64,000 nucleotides of DNA from Candidatus Kuenenia hertensis (GTDB lineage: Bacteria > Planctomycetota > Brocadiia > Brocadiales > Brocadiaceae): NCBI GenBank assembly GCA_021646465.1, contig SOET01000004.1, positions 62,001-126,000 on the forward strand, in the 5' to 3' direction. Shown here in pieces: positions 30,867-40,580 of this stretch. The position numbers and the translations under genes were made by a program. The notes under the pieces are model-generated. The model was not told where the DNA came from and did not search any database. It worked only from the letters and a program-made list of their open reading frames with translations. How positions within the stretch are numbered: position 1 is the stretch's first letter; the number at the start of each line of letters is the position of its first letter.

Positions 30867-33386
30867 ATGAATAAAGAACAGAAGATAAACAAGAACCACA
30901 GCAATTACTCAGCTTCAATTTTAATTACAAACCCATCTGAAGCATGGTCAAAATACGATTGGTATGCTATCCTTACCTTGTTTCTCCTGACACTGGCCTA
31001 TTTTCACAAGGTTGTTATCCCCTTTGATACCAGCATACTGAGTGATCAGAATACCGATACCCGCCACCAGCTTTTTTATTGGAGGTATTTTGGTTTTAAT
31101 ACGTTGGCAAATGGCACATTGCCCCTGTGGAATCCTTATATTTACAGCGGATCACCCTTTGTTGGCGGAATACAATCCGCACTGTTTTATCCGCTTAATC
31201 TTATTTTTCTCATATTTCCCATTCATGTTGCAATTAATTACAGCATTATCCTGCATGTGTTTTTATCGGGAGTGTTTACTTATCTTTACGTAAGATATCT
31301 TCGTTTTTTCAGGGAGGAAAAACAAAATTCAGCGCTTTTAAAGAATGAAGAAGCAGGCGGGCTTACCAGGACAAGCTGCATGATCTCTGCCATTATATTT
31401 ATGTTTTGTGCTCCGCAAATATTTCACGTGTATCCCGGACACCTGCCAAATCTGTGTACCATGATATGGCTGCCGCTTGTCCTCCTGTTTTCGGAACTTT
31501 TTCTGCGAACCAGAAGACTTTTGTATGCATTTCTCGGGGGCATTGTCGTTGCCTGTAACATATTAGCCGGGCATCCCCAGTATTTCTTTTATACGGCAAT
31601 AGCAGTATCACTGTATTTTATCATACGTATTCTACAGGAGGTTATCGACCATAAAAGCCTGAAAGCGGCTGGTTATTCCCTTGCCGGATTTTGTATTATC
31701 TACGTAACGGGATTTTTTCTGTCTTTGATACAATTACTTCCTGCCATTGAGATGGTGAAGCATTCTGCCAGGCAATCACTCACCTATGAATGGGTGGGGC
31801 AATTTTCTTTTTTGCCTGAAAATTTTATTACCCTCTTTCTCCCCGATTTCTTTGGCGATTTGTTTAATGCTCCCTATTGGGGAAGATGTTATCTCTGGGA
31901 AATGTCATTATATCTGGGAATTCCTTCACTGATGCTGTGCGGTATTGCCTCATTCAATTTTAAAAGTGGATACACAAGGATTTTTTTAATTATAGCATTA
32001 ATAACAACAATCCTCGCCCTGGGTAAATTTACTCCTCTCTTCAAAATCCTCTATGCCGTTGTACCCGGATTTAACATGTTTCGGGGGAATTCCAAATTTA
32101 TATTCATCGTTGCCTTTTCTCTCTCCGTGCTTGCCGGATTCGGGCTGGAATATTTACAAAACGTTTTTGCAAAAAAGATGACAAAAACGTTCCTTTTTAT
32201 TACCATCGGTATAGCAGCCGCAATAAGTATGTTTCTTATCATATTCTTTTTGTTTCATGCGGGATTTGGTGCGTGGCATGCGATTCTCCACAAAATCTAT
32301 ACATGGGGTGACCGCTACACAACGCTGCCGGATCTGAATAATGCCAATTTTCTGAGAACAACCTTTATTGTAGCCAGGAAGAGTGCTATAAAAGTTATAC
32401 TAGTGGCAATACTCAGCCTGCTCATTATCGGATTATGGATAAACGGACGATTAAATAAGAAGGCGCTTATCCCTCTTACAATTGCATTACTCTTCGGGGA
32501 CTTGTGGATGTTTGGAAACCGGTATATGGTTACGTTTGATCCCAAGGAATGTTTTTGGAATAAAGAAGTTACAGATATTTTGAAGAAGGATCCTGCCCCT
32601 TCCCGTATCACAACAGCCGGCCATTTTGAGTTAAACCAGGGTATGGCGCATAATATCGCAAATATTGGGGGATACGATGCCAATGTAATAAAAGAATACA
32701 GCGAGTTTGTCAATCTGTTAAGCGGCAAACCCATTGAACAACCAAATATCGTAATGGAAGTATCTCAAATATCTAAATTGACCAATCTTCTTACTTTACG
32801 ATATTTACTTCTTCCCGCAAACATGAGAATAAATCATCCAGGCTTTACATTATTATATAATGATGCAAAATATGCCCTCTTTGAAAACCTACACGCTTTA
32901 CCGCAATCTTTTGTTGTCCATAAGGCAAAAGAACTTCATGGACGGGATACAATATTTAAGGAACTTTCCGGCAATGACTTTCAGCCAAAAGAATATATTG
33001 TTGTAGAAGAACCTGTGCCGCCTGTTCGGATATCGAATTCCCAAAATATACAAAATGAATCGGTTCCCGAAATCCTTGAATATACACCGAACAGCGTTAC
33101 AATAAGAGCGTCTCTGCTGGAAGACGGATATCTTGTCCTCAGCGACACGTATTATCCGGGATGGAATGCCTATGTGGATGGCAAACAAAGCAAAATATAT
33201 AAAACAAATTATGTAATACGTTCTGTCTTCCTTGAAAAGGGAGAACATATCGTTAAATTTATTTACGAACCGATGTCTTTTGTTATTGGCATGATTATTT
33301 CCCTATCCGCGCTTATTCTCATTATTCCTGCATGCATTTATTTAGTGATGTATCGAAAGAAGTCTAAGGAATATGTTAGCACTTAA
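30867..33386 (+). CDS. YfhO-family membrane protein (GT-C glycosyltransferase type)
   Basis: The 839-residue protein has about 13 hydrophobic segments, starting at about residue 31. The first loop carries SDQNTDTRHQLFYWRYF and LPLWNPYIYSGSPFVGGIQS, the conserved YfhO signature. The extracytoplasmic C-terminal domain ends YYPGWNAYVDGKQSKIYKTN followed by a last membrane segment, also typical. YfhO in Gram-positive bacteria takes part in glycosylating teichoic acid with undecaprenyl-phosphate sugars; the planctomycete substrate is unknown. The next gene is another GT-C-like protein, 56 bases downstream, which suggests joint work on envelope sugars. Confidence 0.83.
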   Translation: MNKEQKINKNHSNYSASILITNPSEAWSKYDWYAILTLFLLTLAYFHKVVIPFDTSILSDQNTDTRHQLFYWRYFGFNTLANGTLPLWNPYIYSGSPFVGGIQSALFYPLNLIFLIFPIHVAINYSIILHVFLSGVFTYLYVRYLRFFREEKQNSALLKNEEAGGLTRTSCMISAIIFMFCAPQIFHVYPGHLPNLCTMIWLPLVLLFSELFLRTRRLLYAFLGGIVVACNILAGHPQYFFYTAIAVSLYFIIRILQEVIDHKSLKAAGYSLAGFCIIYVTGFFLSLIQLLPAIEMVKHSARQSLTYEWVGQFSFLPENFITLFLPDFFGDLFNAPYWGRCYLWEMSLYLGIPSLMLCGIASFNFKSGYTRIFLIIALITTILALGKFTPLFKILYAVVPGFNMFRGNSKFIFIVAFSLSVLAGFGLEYLQNVFAKKMTKTFLFITIGIAAAISMFLIIFFLFHAGFGAWHAILHKIYTWGDRYTTLPDLNNANFLRTTFIVARKSAIKVILVAILSLLIIGLWINGRLNKKALIPLTIALLFGDLWMFGNRYMVTFDPKECFWNKEVTDILKKDPAPSRITTAGHFELNQGMAHNIANIGGYDANVIKEYSEFVNLLSGKPIEQPNIVMEVSQISKLTNLLTLRYLLLPANMRINHPGFTLLYNDAKYALFENLHALPQSFVVHKAKELHGRDTIFKELSGNDFQPKEYIVVEEPVPPVRISNSQNIQNESVPEILEYTPNSVTIRASLLEDGYLVLSDTYYPGWNAYVDGKQSKIYKTNYVIRSVFLEKGEHIVKFIYEPMSFVIGMIISLSALILIIPACIYLVMYRKKSKEYVST

Positions 33387-33442
33387 TTATAGTCACGAGA
33401 CACACTACTTATTACTAACTTAAGCAAAATATTATCATACAT

Positions 33443-35392
33443 GTGAAGACGTTCAGCAAAAAATATCATTTCCTGTTATTTACCATTATTATCACCACCC
33501 CTCTTTTCGTTTTTCTCAATTCTCTGGTGAATACATTTGTTTATGATGATTACCTCACCATAACAAATAATCATTTTATTCGTGAATGGCGTTATCTTCC
33601 CGCACTTTTCAGCAAGAAATATTATGCAATATCTAATGAACTGACCTATCGTCCCGCTGTTACCCTTTCGTATTTTATCGATTATGCCCTTTGGCAATTA
33701 AAACCTGCCGGATATCACTTTGCCAATAGTGTTATCCATACCGTTAATGTGGTCTTGTTATATTTTTTGACCTACCGGCTTTTTGGTAATCGTATATCCT
33801 CTTTGATTTCTTGCCTTATGTTTTCCCTGCATCCGGTATTCTCGGAGACGGTAAATGCAATAAGCTACCGTGAAGACCTTCTCTCAGCAACCTTTTTGCT
33901 GATTGCGTTTATTTTCTTTCTTAAATCTTCAAACAAAACAAGCATAAGAAATCTTATAGTTTTTTACGCCGTATCACTGATTGCTTATTTCTTTGCGCTA
34001 TTGTCAAAAGAAATGGCAATTACCTTTCCCCTGTTAGCGTTTGCTTACGATTTTATATTTAGGAAAGAAGATTATTCTCAAGGACAAAACACCGAGAAAT
34101 CATTTTCCGGAATTCATTTTATAAAAAAACGGTTAGTAACACACTATATTGGATATATTGTCATAAGTACCATATATCTGTTTTTACGGTTCGAGGTATT
34201 TAAAAATCCAGGCGAAACGTTATCGTATCCTGAAAAAAGCATCTTCGTAAACTTCCTTATGATGACGAAGGTAGTCGGTTATTATTTTAAACTCTTTTTC
34301 ATCCCCTTTCCCCTGAATGCGGACTATGTTGTTCCTGTTACTTATTCTTTTTTTGAGGGTGCTTTTATTGTTTCCCTTCTATTAATTGTTTGCACTATGG
34401 TATTGGTAAAAAAGTGTTGCTTTTCCAGGGCATGGATCTTCGCATTAGCCTGGTTTTTTGTTACGCTTTTGCCTGTTCTTAATATTATTCCCATATTAAA
34501 CATAATGGCAGAAAGGTATCTCTATATACCGGGCATTGGATTTACCATGTTTGCAGGTTTGGTTTTTGCCAAAAGCATTCAACGTTATCATAGAAAAAAA
34601 CGTTATTTACTATCGTTTGTAATAATAATTTGCTTCTTATTGATGTGGGGTATAATACAGAGAAACAAAATTTGGCTCAATGAATTTACTTTTAGCACGG
34701 AAACGATACGTCGTTCACCGAAGAGCTTCAGGATTTACAACGATCTTGGATATTTTTATTATAATAATGGTTCTATTGATAAAGCCATCCAGGCATTTGA
34801 AAACTCTATCCAGGTAATGCCGACACATCCGAAGGCGCATTGCAATCTTGGTGCGGCGTACTCTTTAAAAGGTATGCAGGATAAGGCTATTGAGGAACTG
34901 AAAACAGCGGTTCGTTTAAAAGAACAATACCCGGAGGCACATAACAATCTTGGGTTACTGTATAAAAGAAAAGGTTTGTTCGACCTTGCCACCAATGAAT
35001 ATATGGCGGCGCTTAAAACAAACCCCTACCATGCAGATGCTCATAATAATCTCGGAAGTGTATATATTGATGCGGGAAGGTATGACGAGGCCTTTTCTGA
35101 ATTGGAAAAGGCATTAAAAATCAGAAGCAATTTCGCACTGGCCCACTATAATATGGCAGTAGTCTATTTCAAGAAAGGTCTGGTAGAGGATGCGTATAGA
35201 AAACTATTGGAGGCGTATCAACTTGACCCCAATAATGCCGATGTGCATCTCAGCCTGGGTGTTGTTTATAAAGACTATTTTCATGATAAGGCTAAAGCTA
35301 TTTTCCATTTAAAAGAGTCGTTGCGGATAAATCCGCAGCACAAACAGTCAGAGGAAATGAAAAAGGTTATCAGGGAACTGACTTCACGGTAA
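33443..35392 (+). CDS. TMTC-like membrane protein with C-terminal TPR repeats
   Basis: The 649-residue protein has about 10 hydrophobic segments in residues 10-400. YDDYLTITNNHFIREWRYLP and FSLHPVFSETVNAISYREDL match the GT-C signature of the TMTC and related bacterial proteins, with an acidic pair (DD) in the first loop. Residues about 425-640 hold six TPR repeats, such as AHNNLGLLYKRKGLFDLATN. In animals TMTC proteins O-mannosylate cadherins; the bacterial function is not established. The GTG start lacks a strong ribosome site. It follows the YfhO gene by 56 bases and precedes the antiporter by 8. Confidence 0.8.
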   Translation: MKTFSKKYHFLLFTIIITTPLFVFLNSLVNTFVYDDYLTITNNHFIREWRYLPALFSKKYYAISNELTYRPAVTLSYFIDYALWQLKPAGYHFANSVIHTVNVVLLYFLTYRLFGNRISSLISCLMFSLHPVFSETVNAISYREDLLSATFLLIAFIFFLKSSNKTSIRNLIVFYAVSLIAYFFALLSKEMAITFPLLAFAYDFIFRKEDYSQGQNTEKSFSGIHFIKKRLVTHYIGYIVISTIYLFLRFEVFKNPGETLSYPEKSIFVNFLMMTKVVGYYFKLFFIPFPLNADYVVPVTYSFFEGAFIVSLLLIVCTMVLVKKCCFSRAWIFALAWFFVTLLPVLNIIPILNIMAERYLYIPGIGFTMFAGLVFAKSIQRYHRKKRYLLSFVIIICFLLMWGIIQRNKIWLNEFTFSTETIRRSPKSFRIYNDLGYFYYNNGSIDKAIQAFENSIQVMPTHPKAHCNLGAAYSLKGMQDKAIEELKTAVRLKEQYPEAHNNLGLLYKRKGLFDLATNEYMAALKTNPYHADAHNNLGSVYIDAGRYDEAFSELEKALKIRSNFALAHYNMAVVYFKKGLVEDAYRKLLEAYQLDPNNADVHLSLGVVYKDYFHDKAKAIFHLKESLRINPQHKQSEEMKKVIRELTSR

Positions 35393-35400
35393 AATATATC

Positions 35401-36582
35401 ATGGAACATAATATCGCCATAACATTAATCACATTTGGAGGATTACTTTTTCTCGGACTCCTGACTGACGTATTGGGCCGCCGCACGAAATTACCACGGG
35501 TGACATTATTGTTAATCTTCGGTTTCCTTATAGGTCCTTCATGTTTGGATATTTTGCCCGCTTTAGGCGAAAAAAGATTTCCTGCCATTGCGGATATTGC
35601 GCTTGTGATGGTTGGTTTCCTGCTTGGGGAAAAATTTACACTTTCTTCCCTCCGCGAATACGGCAGATACGTTTTATGGATTTCTGTTTCTGTGGTTATC
35701 GCAACATCAATAATAGTATTTTTTGGTCTCATATTGTTTGGTGTAAGAACAGATATTGCGTTATTGCTTGCCGGAATTGCCTGTGCAACTGCTCCTGCTG
35801 CAACAGTTGATGTTGTTCGGGAAGTAGGTGCAAACGGACCATTTTCAAAGATGTTATTAGGAGTGGTAGCTGTTGACGATGCATGGGGTATGATTGTATT
35901 TAGTTTTCTGTTGGCTATTGTTCAAACACTCAACGGAAATGGAGGAAATATGGCAACGCTTCTTTTCGGTGTTTGGGAAATAGGTATGTCAATACTTGTT
36001 GGTATTGCCCTGGGAATACCATTGGCTTATTTAACGGGACGTATAAAGGACGGTGAGCCCACTTTGGTGGAGGCTTTGGGAGCGGTGTTTCTTTGTGGCG
36101 GAATCGCAATCTGGCTTGAAGTATCATTTATTTTGGCTGCAATGGTAATGGGTATCGTGGTTGCAAATCTGGCGCGTCACCATAAACGCCCCTTCCACGC
36201 TATCGAAGGAATTGAATGGCCTGTCATGATACTATTCTTTGTGCTGGCTGGGGCTATGCTTCATGCAAAATCACTCCTACAGGTAGGTGTTATTGGAACA
36301 TTATACATTATCTTCCGGACGGGCGGGCGTCTGATCGGCGGCTGGATAGGGGGCAAAATAAGCCACACGGTACCATTATACAGAAAGTGGATTGGAACAG
36401 CTTTGATGCCTCAGGCAGGAATCGCATTAGGCCTGGGACTCGTTGCGGAACAAAAATTACCCGGTGTTGGGAAAACGGTTCTCCATATAGTTATCGGCGC
36501 AACGGTGTGGTTTGAGATTACTGGCCCAATAATGACAAAAATAGCTTTGAATCGTGTTGGAGAAACAGACACCAGCAAATAA
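35401..36582 (+). CDS. Cation:proton antiporter (CPA superfamily)
   Basis: The 393-residue protein has 12 or so hydrophobic segments and matches the Na+/H+ exchanger domain. GLLTDVLGRRTKLPRVTLLL opens the first pair of segments. GIACATAPAATVDVVREVGA and LLGVVAVDDAWGMIVFS contain the unwound-helix region and the paired acidic residues of ion binding. PQAGIALGLGLVAEQ is the second half's conserved helix. It ends without a TrkA-type nucleotide-binding domain. It exchanges Na+ or K+ for protons across the membrane; the cation is not determined. The start is 8 bases after the TPR gene. Confidence 0.85.
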   Translation: MEHNIAITLITFGGLLFLGLLTDVLGRRTKLPRVTLLLIFGFLIGPSCLDILPALGEKRFPAIADIALVMVGFLLGEKFTLSSLREYGRYVLWISVSVVIATSIIVFFGLILFGVRTDIALLLAGIACATAPAATVDVVREVGANGPFSKMLLGVVAVDDAWGMIVFSFLLAIVQTLNGNGGNMATLLFGVWEIGMSILVGIALGIPLAYLTGRIKDGEPTLVEALGAVFLCGGIAIWLEVSFILAAMVMGIVVANLARHHKRPFHAIEGIEWPVMILFFVLAGAMLHAKSLLQVGVIGTLYIIFRTGGRLIGGWIGGKISHTVPLYRKWIGTALMPQAGIALGLGLVAEQKLPGVGKTVLHIVIGATVWFEITGPIMTKIALNRVGETDTSK

Positions 36583-36700
36583 TCGTCAGTAAAATTTGCC
36601 CGCTATAAAAAAACTGATGCCGTAAAATATAACAACTAACACTAGTTTTTTTTGTTGCAAAGACCTGCCGATCTTTGCTATACTTCGAAGCTATACGATT

Positions 36701-36709
36701 TGGTATAAT
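36701..36709 (+). promoter_or_regulatory. Extended -10 promoter for rpsO
   Basis: TGGTATAAT matches TGn-TATAAT. It is 64 bases ahead of the rpsO ATG. The expected -35 position (36681-36686, tacttc) is poor, which is compatible with an extended -10 promoter. Confidence 0.5.
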
Positions 36710-36772
36710 AAATGTGTTAGTTGATATTTATACGTGTAAAAAAGTCGGTTTTTTTAAGGATTTGGTGTTTCG

Positions 36773-37039
36773 ATGATAAGTAAAGAGGCAAAACAGAAAA
36801 TTATTAACGATCTTAAAATTCATGAAAATGATACAGGATCATCAGAAGTACAGGTAGCATTGCTTACCGGACGAATCAATCATTTGACTGATCATCTAAA
36901 GGTGCACAAGAAAGATTATGCATCCAGAAGGGGATTGCTTCAAATGGTCGGTAACCGATCTGCACTACTTAATTATTTATCAAGAACAGATCACGAAAGA
37001 TATAAAAAATTAATAAACAAGCTAGGTTTGCGTAAATAA
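36773..37039 (+). CDS. rpsO: 30S ribosomal protein S15
   Basis: The 88-residue protein has the full S15 pattern: [40 protein letters not shown], and [20 protein letters not shown]. It binds the central domain of 16S rRNA and organises platform assembly. An AAGGA site is 12 bases ahead of the ATG. It is followed by pnp, the standard rpsO-pnp order of bacteria, where S15 can repress its own mRNA and RNase III and PNPase regulate pnp. Confidence 0.97.
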   Translation: MISKEAKQKIINDLKIHENDTGSSEVQVALLTGRINHLTDHLKVHKKDYASRRGLLQMVGNRSALLNYLSRTDHERYKKLINKLGLRK

Positions 37040-37155
37040 CTGTAAATTTTAGGAGGAAGCCATATACCTACCAACACCAATGTATAAAAACAATTCAAAT
37101 GTTCATTCCTTTGCTGGTCAATGGAAATTTTAATAGACACAGATGGAGATGTTAA

Positions 37156-39279
37156 ATGGAACGATTTAAAGTAGAGAAGTTGATCGGCAACAGGACTCTT
37201 AGTATAGAAACAGGTAGAATCGCTAGGCAGGCTGATGGTGCTGTGCTAGTGCAATATGGTGAAACTATGGTATTGGTGACAGCGGTTTCTGCCTCAGAAG
37301 AAAAGGAAAACGCTGATTTTTTCCCTCTCACTGTTGATTACAGAGAAAAGACCTATGCCGCCGGCAAATTTCCCGGTGGTTTTTACAAAAGAGAAGGACG
37401 GCCCTCTCAAAAAGAAATTCTCACCATGCGGTTGATAGACCGCCCTATCAGACCACTCTTTCCGGATACTTACTTCCGTGAAGTTCAGATTATGTCCATA
37501 GTACTTTCTGCTGACAGGGAGAATGATCCGGACATACTTGCAATGGTAGGTGCTTCTGCCGCACTATCCGTTTCAAGCATCCCATTTTGCGAGCCCACTG
37601 GTTCTGTGAGAGTTGGACAAATTGATGGTAAATTTATTATCAACCCCACACACACCGAATTGGTTCAAAGTAGCATGGACCTTGTTGTTTCCGGTACAGA
37701 AGAAGCTGTTATGATGGTTGAAGCGTCTGCTAGGGAAATCCCTGAAGAAAAAATGCTGGATGCCATCATGTTTGGGCACTCTTATATTAAAGAAATTATA
37801 AAGCTTCAACGAGAGCTTATTGAAAAATATGGAAAAGAAAAGCAAATCGTTGCCCCCTGCAAAATAAATAAAGACCTCACAGAAGAAATAAAACAGAAAT
37901 ATCATTCCATTATCGCAGAAAAGAATCTGACGCCCGGAAAAGCGAACCGAAAGGAAGCGCTTGACGAGATACTTGCCAATATCATCAGTGAATACTGTGT
38001 TGAAAACAACGAAAATGCTCCTGCACCAAAAGAAATTAAAACAATTTTTGAGAATATCGAAACAGTGATTGTACGGGAGCAAATAGTAACAAAAGGATTA
38101 CGGCCTGATTCCCGGGGGTTGAAGGATATAAGACCTATAACCTGCGAAGTTGGAATTTTGCCGAGGACTCATGGATCCGCTCTGTTTACAAGGGGAGAAA
38201 CACAGGCAATAGTGGTGGCAACCCTTGGCACTACGATTGATGAACAAAAAGTAGACGGTCTGGAAGAAGAATATACAAAGAAATTTATGCTGGATTACAA
38301 TTTTCCGCCTTTTTGTGTGGGAGAGACTAAGCCATTACGCGGACCCGGCAGAAGAGAAATCGGACACGGAGCATTGGCTGAACGCGCACTGGCAGAAACT
38401 GTCCCACCTTCAAACATATTCCCCTATACGATTCGTGTGGTTTCAGACATCACAGAATCCAACGGATCGTCCTCAATGGCCACAGTTTGTGGCGGTACAC
38501 TTGCGTTGATGGATGCCGGCGTGCCTATAAAAGCTCCGGTAGCAGGAATTGCCATGGGTCTGGTAAAAGAAGGTAATGATGTTTGTATTTTATCTGATAT
38601 ATTGGGAACGGAAGATCACCTTGGGGATATGGACTTTAAGGTTGCAGGAACGGATAAGGGCGTTACTGCGTTGCAAATGGATATAAAAATTGCCGGAATT
38701 ACCGAGGAAATAATGCGCGATGCGTTGGTGCAGGCAAGGGAAGGTCGGCTCCATATTCTGCAAGAACTTTCAAAAGTTATTGAAAAACCGAGAGAAAAGA
38801 TTTCTGTGCACGCACCAAAAATTGTGCACATAAAAATTAATCCGGAAAAAATTGGAATGGTTATTGGCCCCGGTGGAAAAAATATAAAGAAAATACAGGA
38901 AGAAACCGAAGCAAAAATTGAAATTGAAGATGACGGTACTGTGATTATTTCTGCTGTGCTTGCCGAATCGGCAGAAAGAGCAAAGACATTGATTGAAAAT
39001 ATGACGAAGGAAGTTGAAGTGGGGAAAACGTATCGGGGAAAAGTTTTATCAATAAAAGAATACGGAGCGTTTGTCGAGATAATTCCAGGGCACGATGGAC
39101 TCGTTCATATTTCTGAACTTTCTGATGGTTATATTGAAAAGGTTGAAGATGTGGTGCAGGTAGGCCAGGAAATAGTGATAAAAGTAATCGGAATAGACGA
39201 CCAAAAAAGAGTCAAGCTGAGCAGGAAAGCCGCTTTAAAAGAAAGCGAACAATCCCTCACTCCTACGAGTAAAAATTAA
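37156..39279 (+). CDS. pnp: Polyribonucleotide nucleotidyltransferase
   Basis: The 707-residue protein has two RNase PH domains (about residues 10-220 and 310-540), a helical linker, then a KH domain (about 550-610, VHIKINPEKIGMVIGPGGKN) and an S1 domain (about 620-690, GKTYRGKVLSIKEYGAFVEI). The motifs FPLTVDYREKTYAAGKFPGG and SNGSSSMATVCGGTLALMDA are typical catalytic-core sequences. It degrades RNA phosphorolytically in the 3'-5' direction and forms degradosome complexes. The 116-base gap from rpsO includes an AGGAGG stretch near 37050 not associated with a start. The ATG has a weak GGAGA site. Confidence 0.98.
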   Translation: MERFKVEKLIGNRTLSIETGRIARQADGAVLVQYGETMVLVTAVSASEEKENADFFPLTVDYREKTYAAGKFPGGFYKREGRPSQKEILTMRLIDRPIRPLFPDTYFREVQIMSIVLSADRENDPDILAMVGASAALSVSSIPFCEPTGSVRVGQIDGKFIINPTHTELVQSSMDLVVSGTEEAVMMVEASAREIPEEKMLDAIMFGHSYIKEIIKLQRELIEKYGKEKQIVAPCKINKDLTEEIKQKYHSIIAEKNLTPGKANRKEALDEILANIISEYCVENNENAPAPKEIKTIFENIETVIVREQIVTKGLRPDSRGLKDIRPITCEVGILPRTHGSALFTRGETQAIVVATLGTTIDEQKVDGLEEEYTKKFMLDYNFPPFCVGETKPLRGPGRREIGHGALAERALAETVPPSNIFPYTIRVVSDITESNGSSSMATVCGGTLALMDAGVPIKAPVAGIAMGLVKEGNDVCILSDILGTEDHLGDMDFKVAGTDKGVTALQMDIKIAGITEEIMRDALVQAREGRLHILQELSKVIEKPREKISVHAPKIVHIKINPEKIGMVIGPGGKNIKKIQEETEAKIEIEDDGTVIISAVLAESAERAKTLIENMTKEVEVGKTYRGKVLSIKEYGAFVEIIPGHDGLVHISELSDGYIEKVEDVVQVGQEIVIKVIGIDDQKRVKLSRKAALKESEQSLTPTSKN

Positions 39280-39474
39280 CTAAAATTGGGTATAATATTT
39301 GGAAAATTTTCAAAAAGGAGGGCGTATTAGAGATTCAGTAAACAAATAATATATCTATTTTATATCTTTTTTATCTTTTTAGGAGGATATAGAAAACGTA
39401 ATTAGAAGCAAAAAAATTACTAAGTTTGTTCGTTTTTTTAAGTGGTAAGTATTAAATATAAGGAGAATTAAATA
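39280..39474 (+). promoter_or_regulatory. Promoter and long 5' leader of the cold-shock gene
   Basis: TATAAT lies at 39291-39296, preceded by TTGGG; the TG is one base off the exact extended -10 position. A transcript starting near 39303 would carry a leader of about 170 bases, typical of cspA-type mRNAs whose leader senses temperature. The leader contains two GGAGG-like sites (39317 and 39382) not used by an ORF and runs of A/T. Confidence 0.45.
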
Positions 39475-39681
39475 ATGGCGATTGGCAAAGTTAAGTGGTT
39501 TGACGCAAAAAAGGGTTTTGGTTTTATCGAGCAAGAGGGAGGCGGAGACGTTTTTGTTCACTATTCTAATATTGGCGGAGACGGATTCAAAACACTCGAA
39601 GACGGCGAAAAGGTAGAATTTGAAGTCGTTGAAGGAGCGAAAGGCCTGCAAGCCCAAAAAGTTAATCGCGTAACTTCCTAA
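39475..39681 (+). CDS. cspA: Cold-shock domain protein
   Basis: The 68-residue protein is a single cold-shock domain. RNP1 is KGFGFIEQ and RNP2 is VFVHYS, both intact; a typical [18 protein letters not shown] start and GLQAQKV end complete the fold. It binds single-stranded RNA or DNA, melting structure in mRNAs. AAGGAG lies 8 bases before the ATG. A long leader and a strong terminator make it a single-gene unit. The Kuenenia/Brocadia family probably has several copies, so the exact symbol is generic. Confidence 0.95.
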   Translation: MAIGKVKWFDAKKGFGFIEQEGGGDVFVHYSNIGGDGFKTLEDGEKVEFEVVEGAKGLQAQKVNRVTS

Positions 39682-39704
39682 AAATATACGAAATCTTATT
39701 TAAC

Positions 39705-39749
39705 GAGCCAGGAGGAAGCAAATTCGGCCATCTTCCTGGCTCTTTTTTT
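39705..39749 (+). terminator. Intrinsic terminator of the cold-shock gene
   Basis: Gagccaggagga (39705-39716) pairs with tcttcctggctc (39731-39742; 11 of 12 match), followed directly by seven T. It lies 23 bases after the cspA stop. The histidine kinase start is only 9 bases beyond the T-run, so that gene must depend on read-through or a promoter inside the terminator region (TTGACA overlaps the T-run). Confidence 0.85.
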
Positions 39750-39758
39750 GACAAAAGA

Positions 39759-40580
39759 GTGGTTTATCAATATCTCATAGGCGCGATCGCGTCGGTAATA
39801 ATCATAATTCCATTAGCATATTATTATAACAGGGAGATAATTCGCAAAACAAGAGAACTGGAAAAACGCACGATCGATTCTGAACGATTAGCGTTTGCCG
39901 GAACATTAGCAGGGGGACTCGCCCACGAGATTAAAAACCCACTCAGCACACTAAACATCCACCTCCAACTTCTCAGAGAAGATCTGCAAAATATCATTGG
40001 TACTTCAAGCGAACACACGCAAAAGGTATATAGAAAAATAGAGGTTATCCAAAAAGAAGCACAACGGTTGGAAGAAATTTTGAATGATTTTCTCAGGTTC
40101 GCCAAAGGCCAAAAACTGGAACTGGAATATTGCAATGTTAATGAAATTATAGATGAAGTAATCAACTTTGCAACACCGGAAATAAAACTGAAAAATATTG
40201 CTGTTCTTAAAAGCTATCATCCCGATATGCCTTTATGTTATCTGGACAGCAATCTTATAAAACAAGCGTTTCTTAATATTATTATCAACGCACAACAAGC
40301 AATGGACAATGGAGGGGAACTTATGATTCGAACCTCAAAAACAAAAACGGTGTTACAAATAAATATAACAGATACAGGCCATGGTATTCCCAAAGAGTCG
40401 ATTAATAAAATTTTTCACGTGTACTATTCTACCAAAAATACAGGTACTGGTCTTGGGCTTCCCACTACGAAAAGAATTATAGAAGACCACAGAGGCGCCA
40501 TTAGTGTTCAAAGCGAAGAAGGCAAAGGTACAAATTTTACGATACTATTACCCATAAACTTCGAAAATGTCTCAGTATAA
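39759..40580 (+). CDS. NtrB-like sensor histidine kinase
   Basis: The 273-residue protein begins with one membrane segment (residues 3-24). The phosphoacceptor H-box is GGLAHEIKNPLSTL with His56. The N box is NAQQAMD and the ATP lid has DTGHGIPKESINKIF and GTGLGLPTTKRIIEDHRG. The extracytoplasmic sensing part is almost absent, so sensing may occur through the membrane helix or a partner. Its last 14 bases overlap the response regulator. The GTG start lies very close to the cspA terminator and lacks a good ribosome site, so a downstream start is possible. Confidence 0.87.
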   Translation: MVYQYLIGAIASVIIIIPLAYYYNREIIRKTRELEKRTIDSERLAFAGTLAGGLAHEIKNPLSTLNIHLQLLREDLQNIIGTSSEHTQKVYRKIEVIQKEAQRLEEILNDFLRFAKGQKLELEYCNVNEIIDEVINFATPEIKLKNIAVLKSYHPDMPLCYLDSNLIKQAFLNIIINAQQAMDNGGELMIRTSKTKTVLQINITDTGHGIPKESINKIFHVYYSTKNTGTGLGLPTTKRIIEDHRGAISVQSEEGKGTNFTILLPINFENVSV

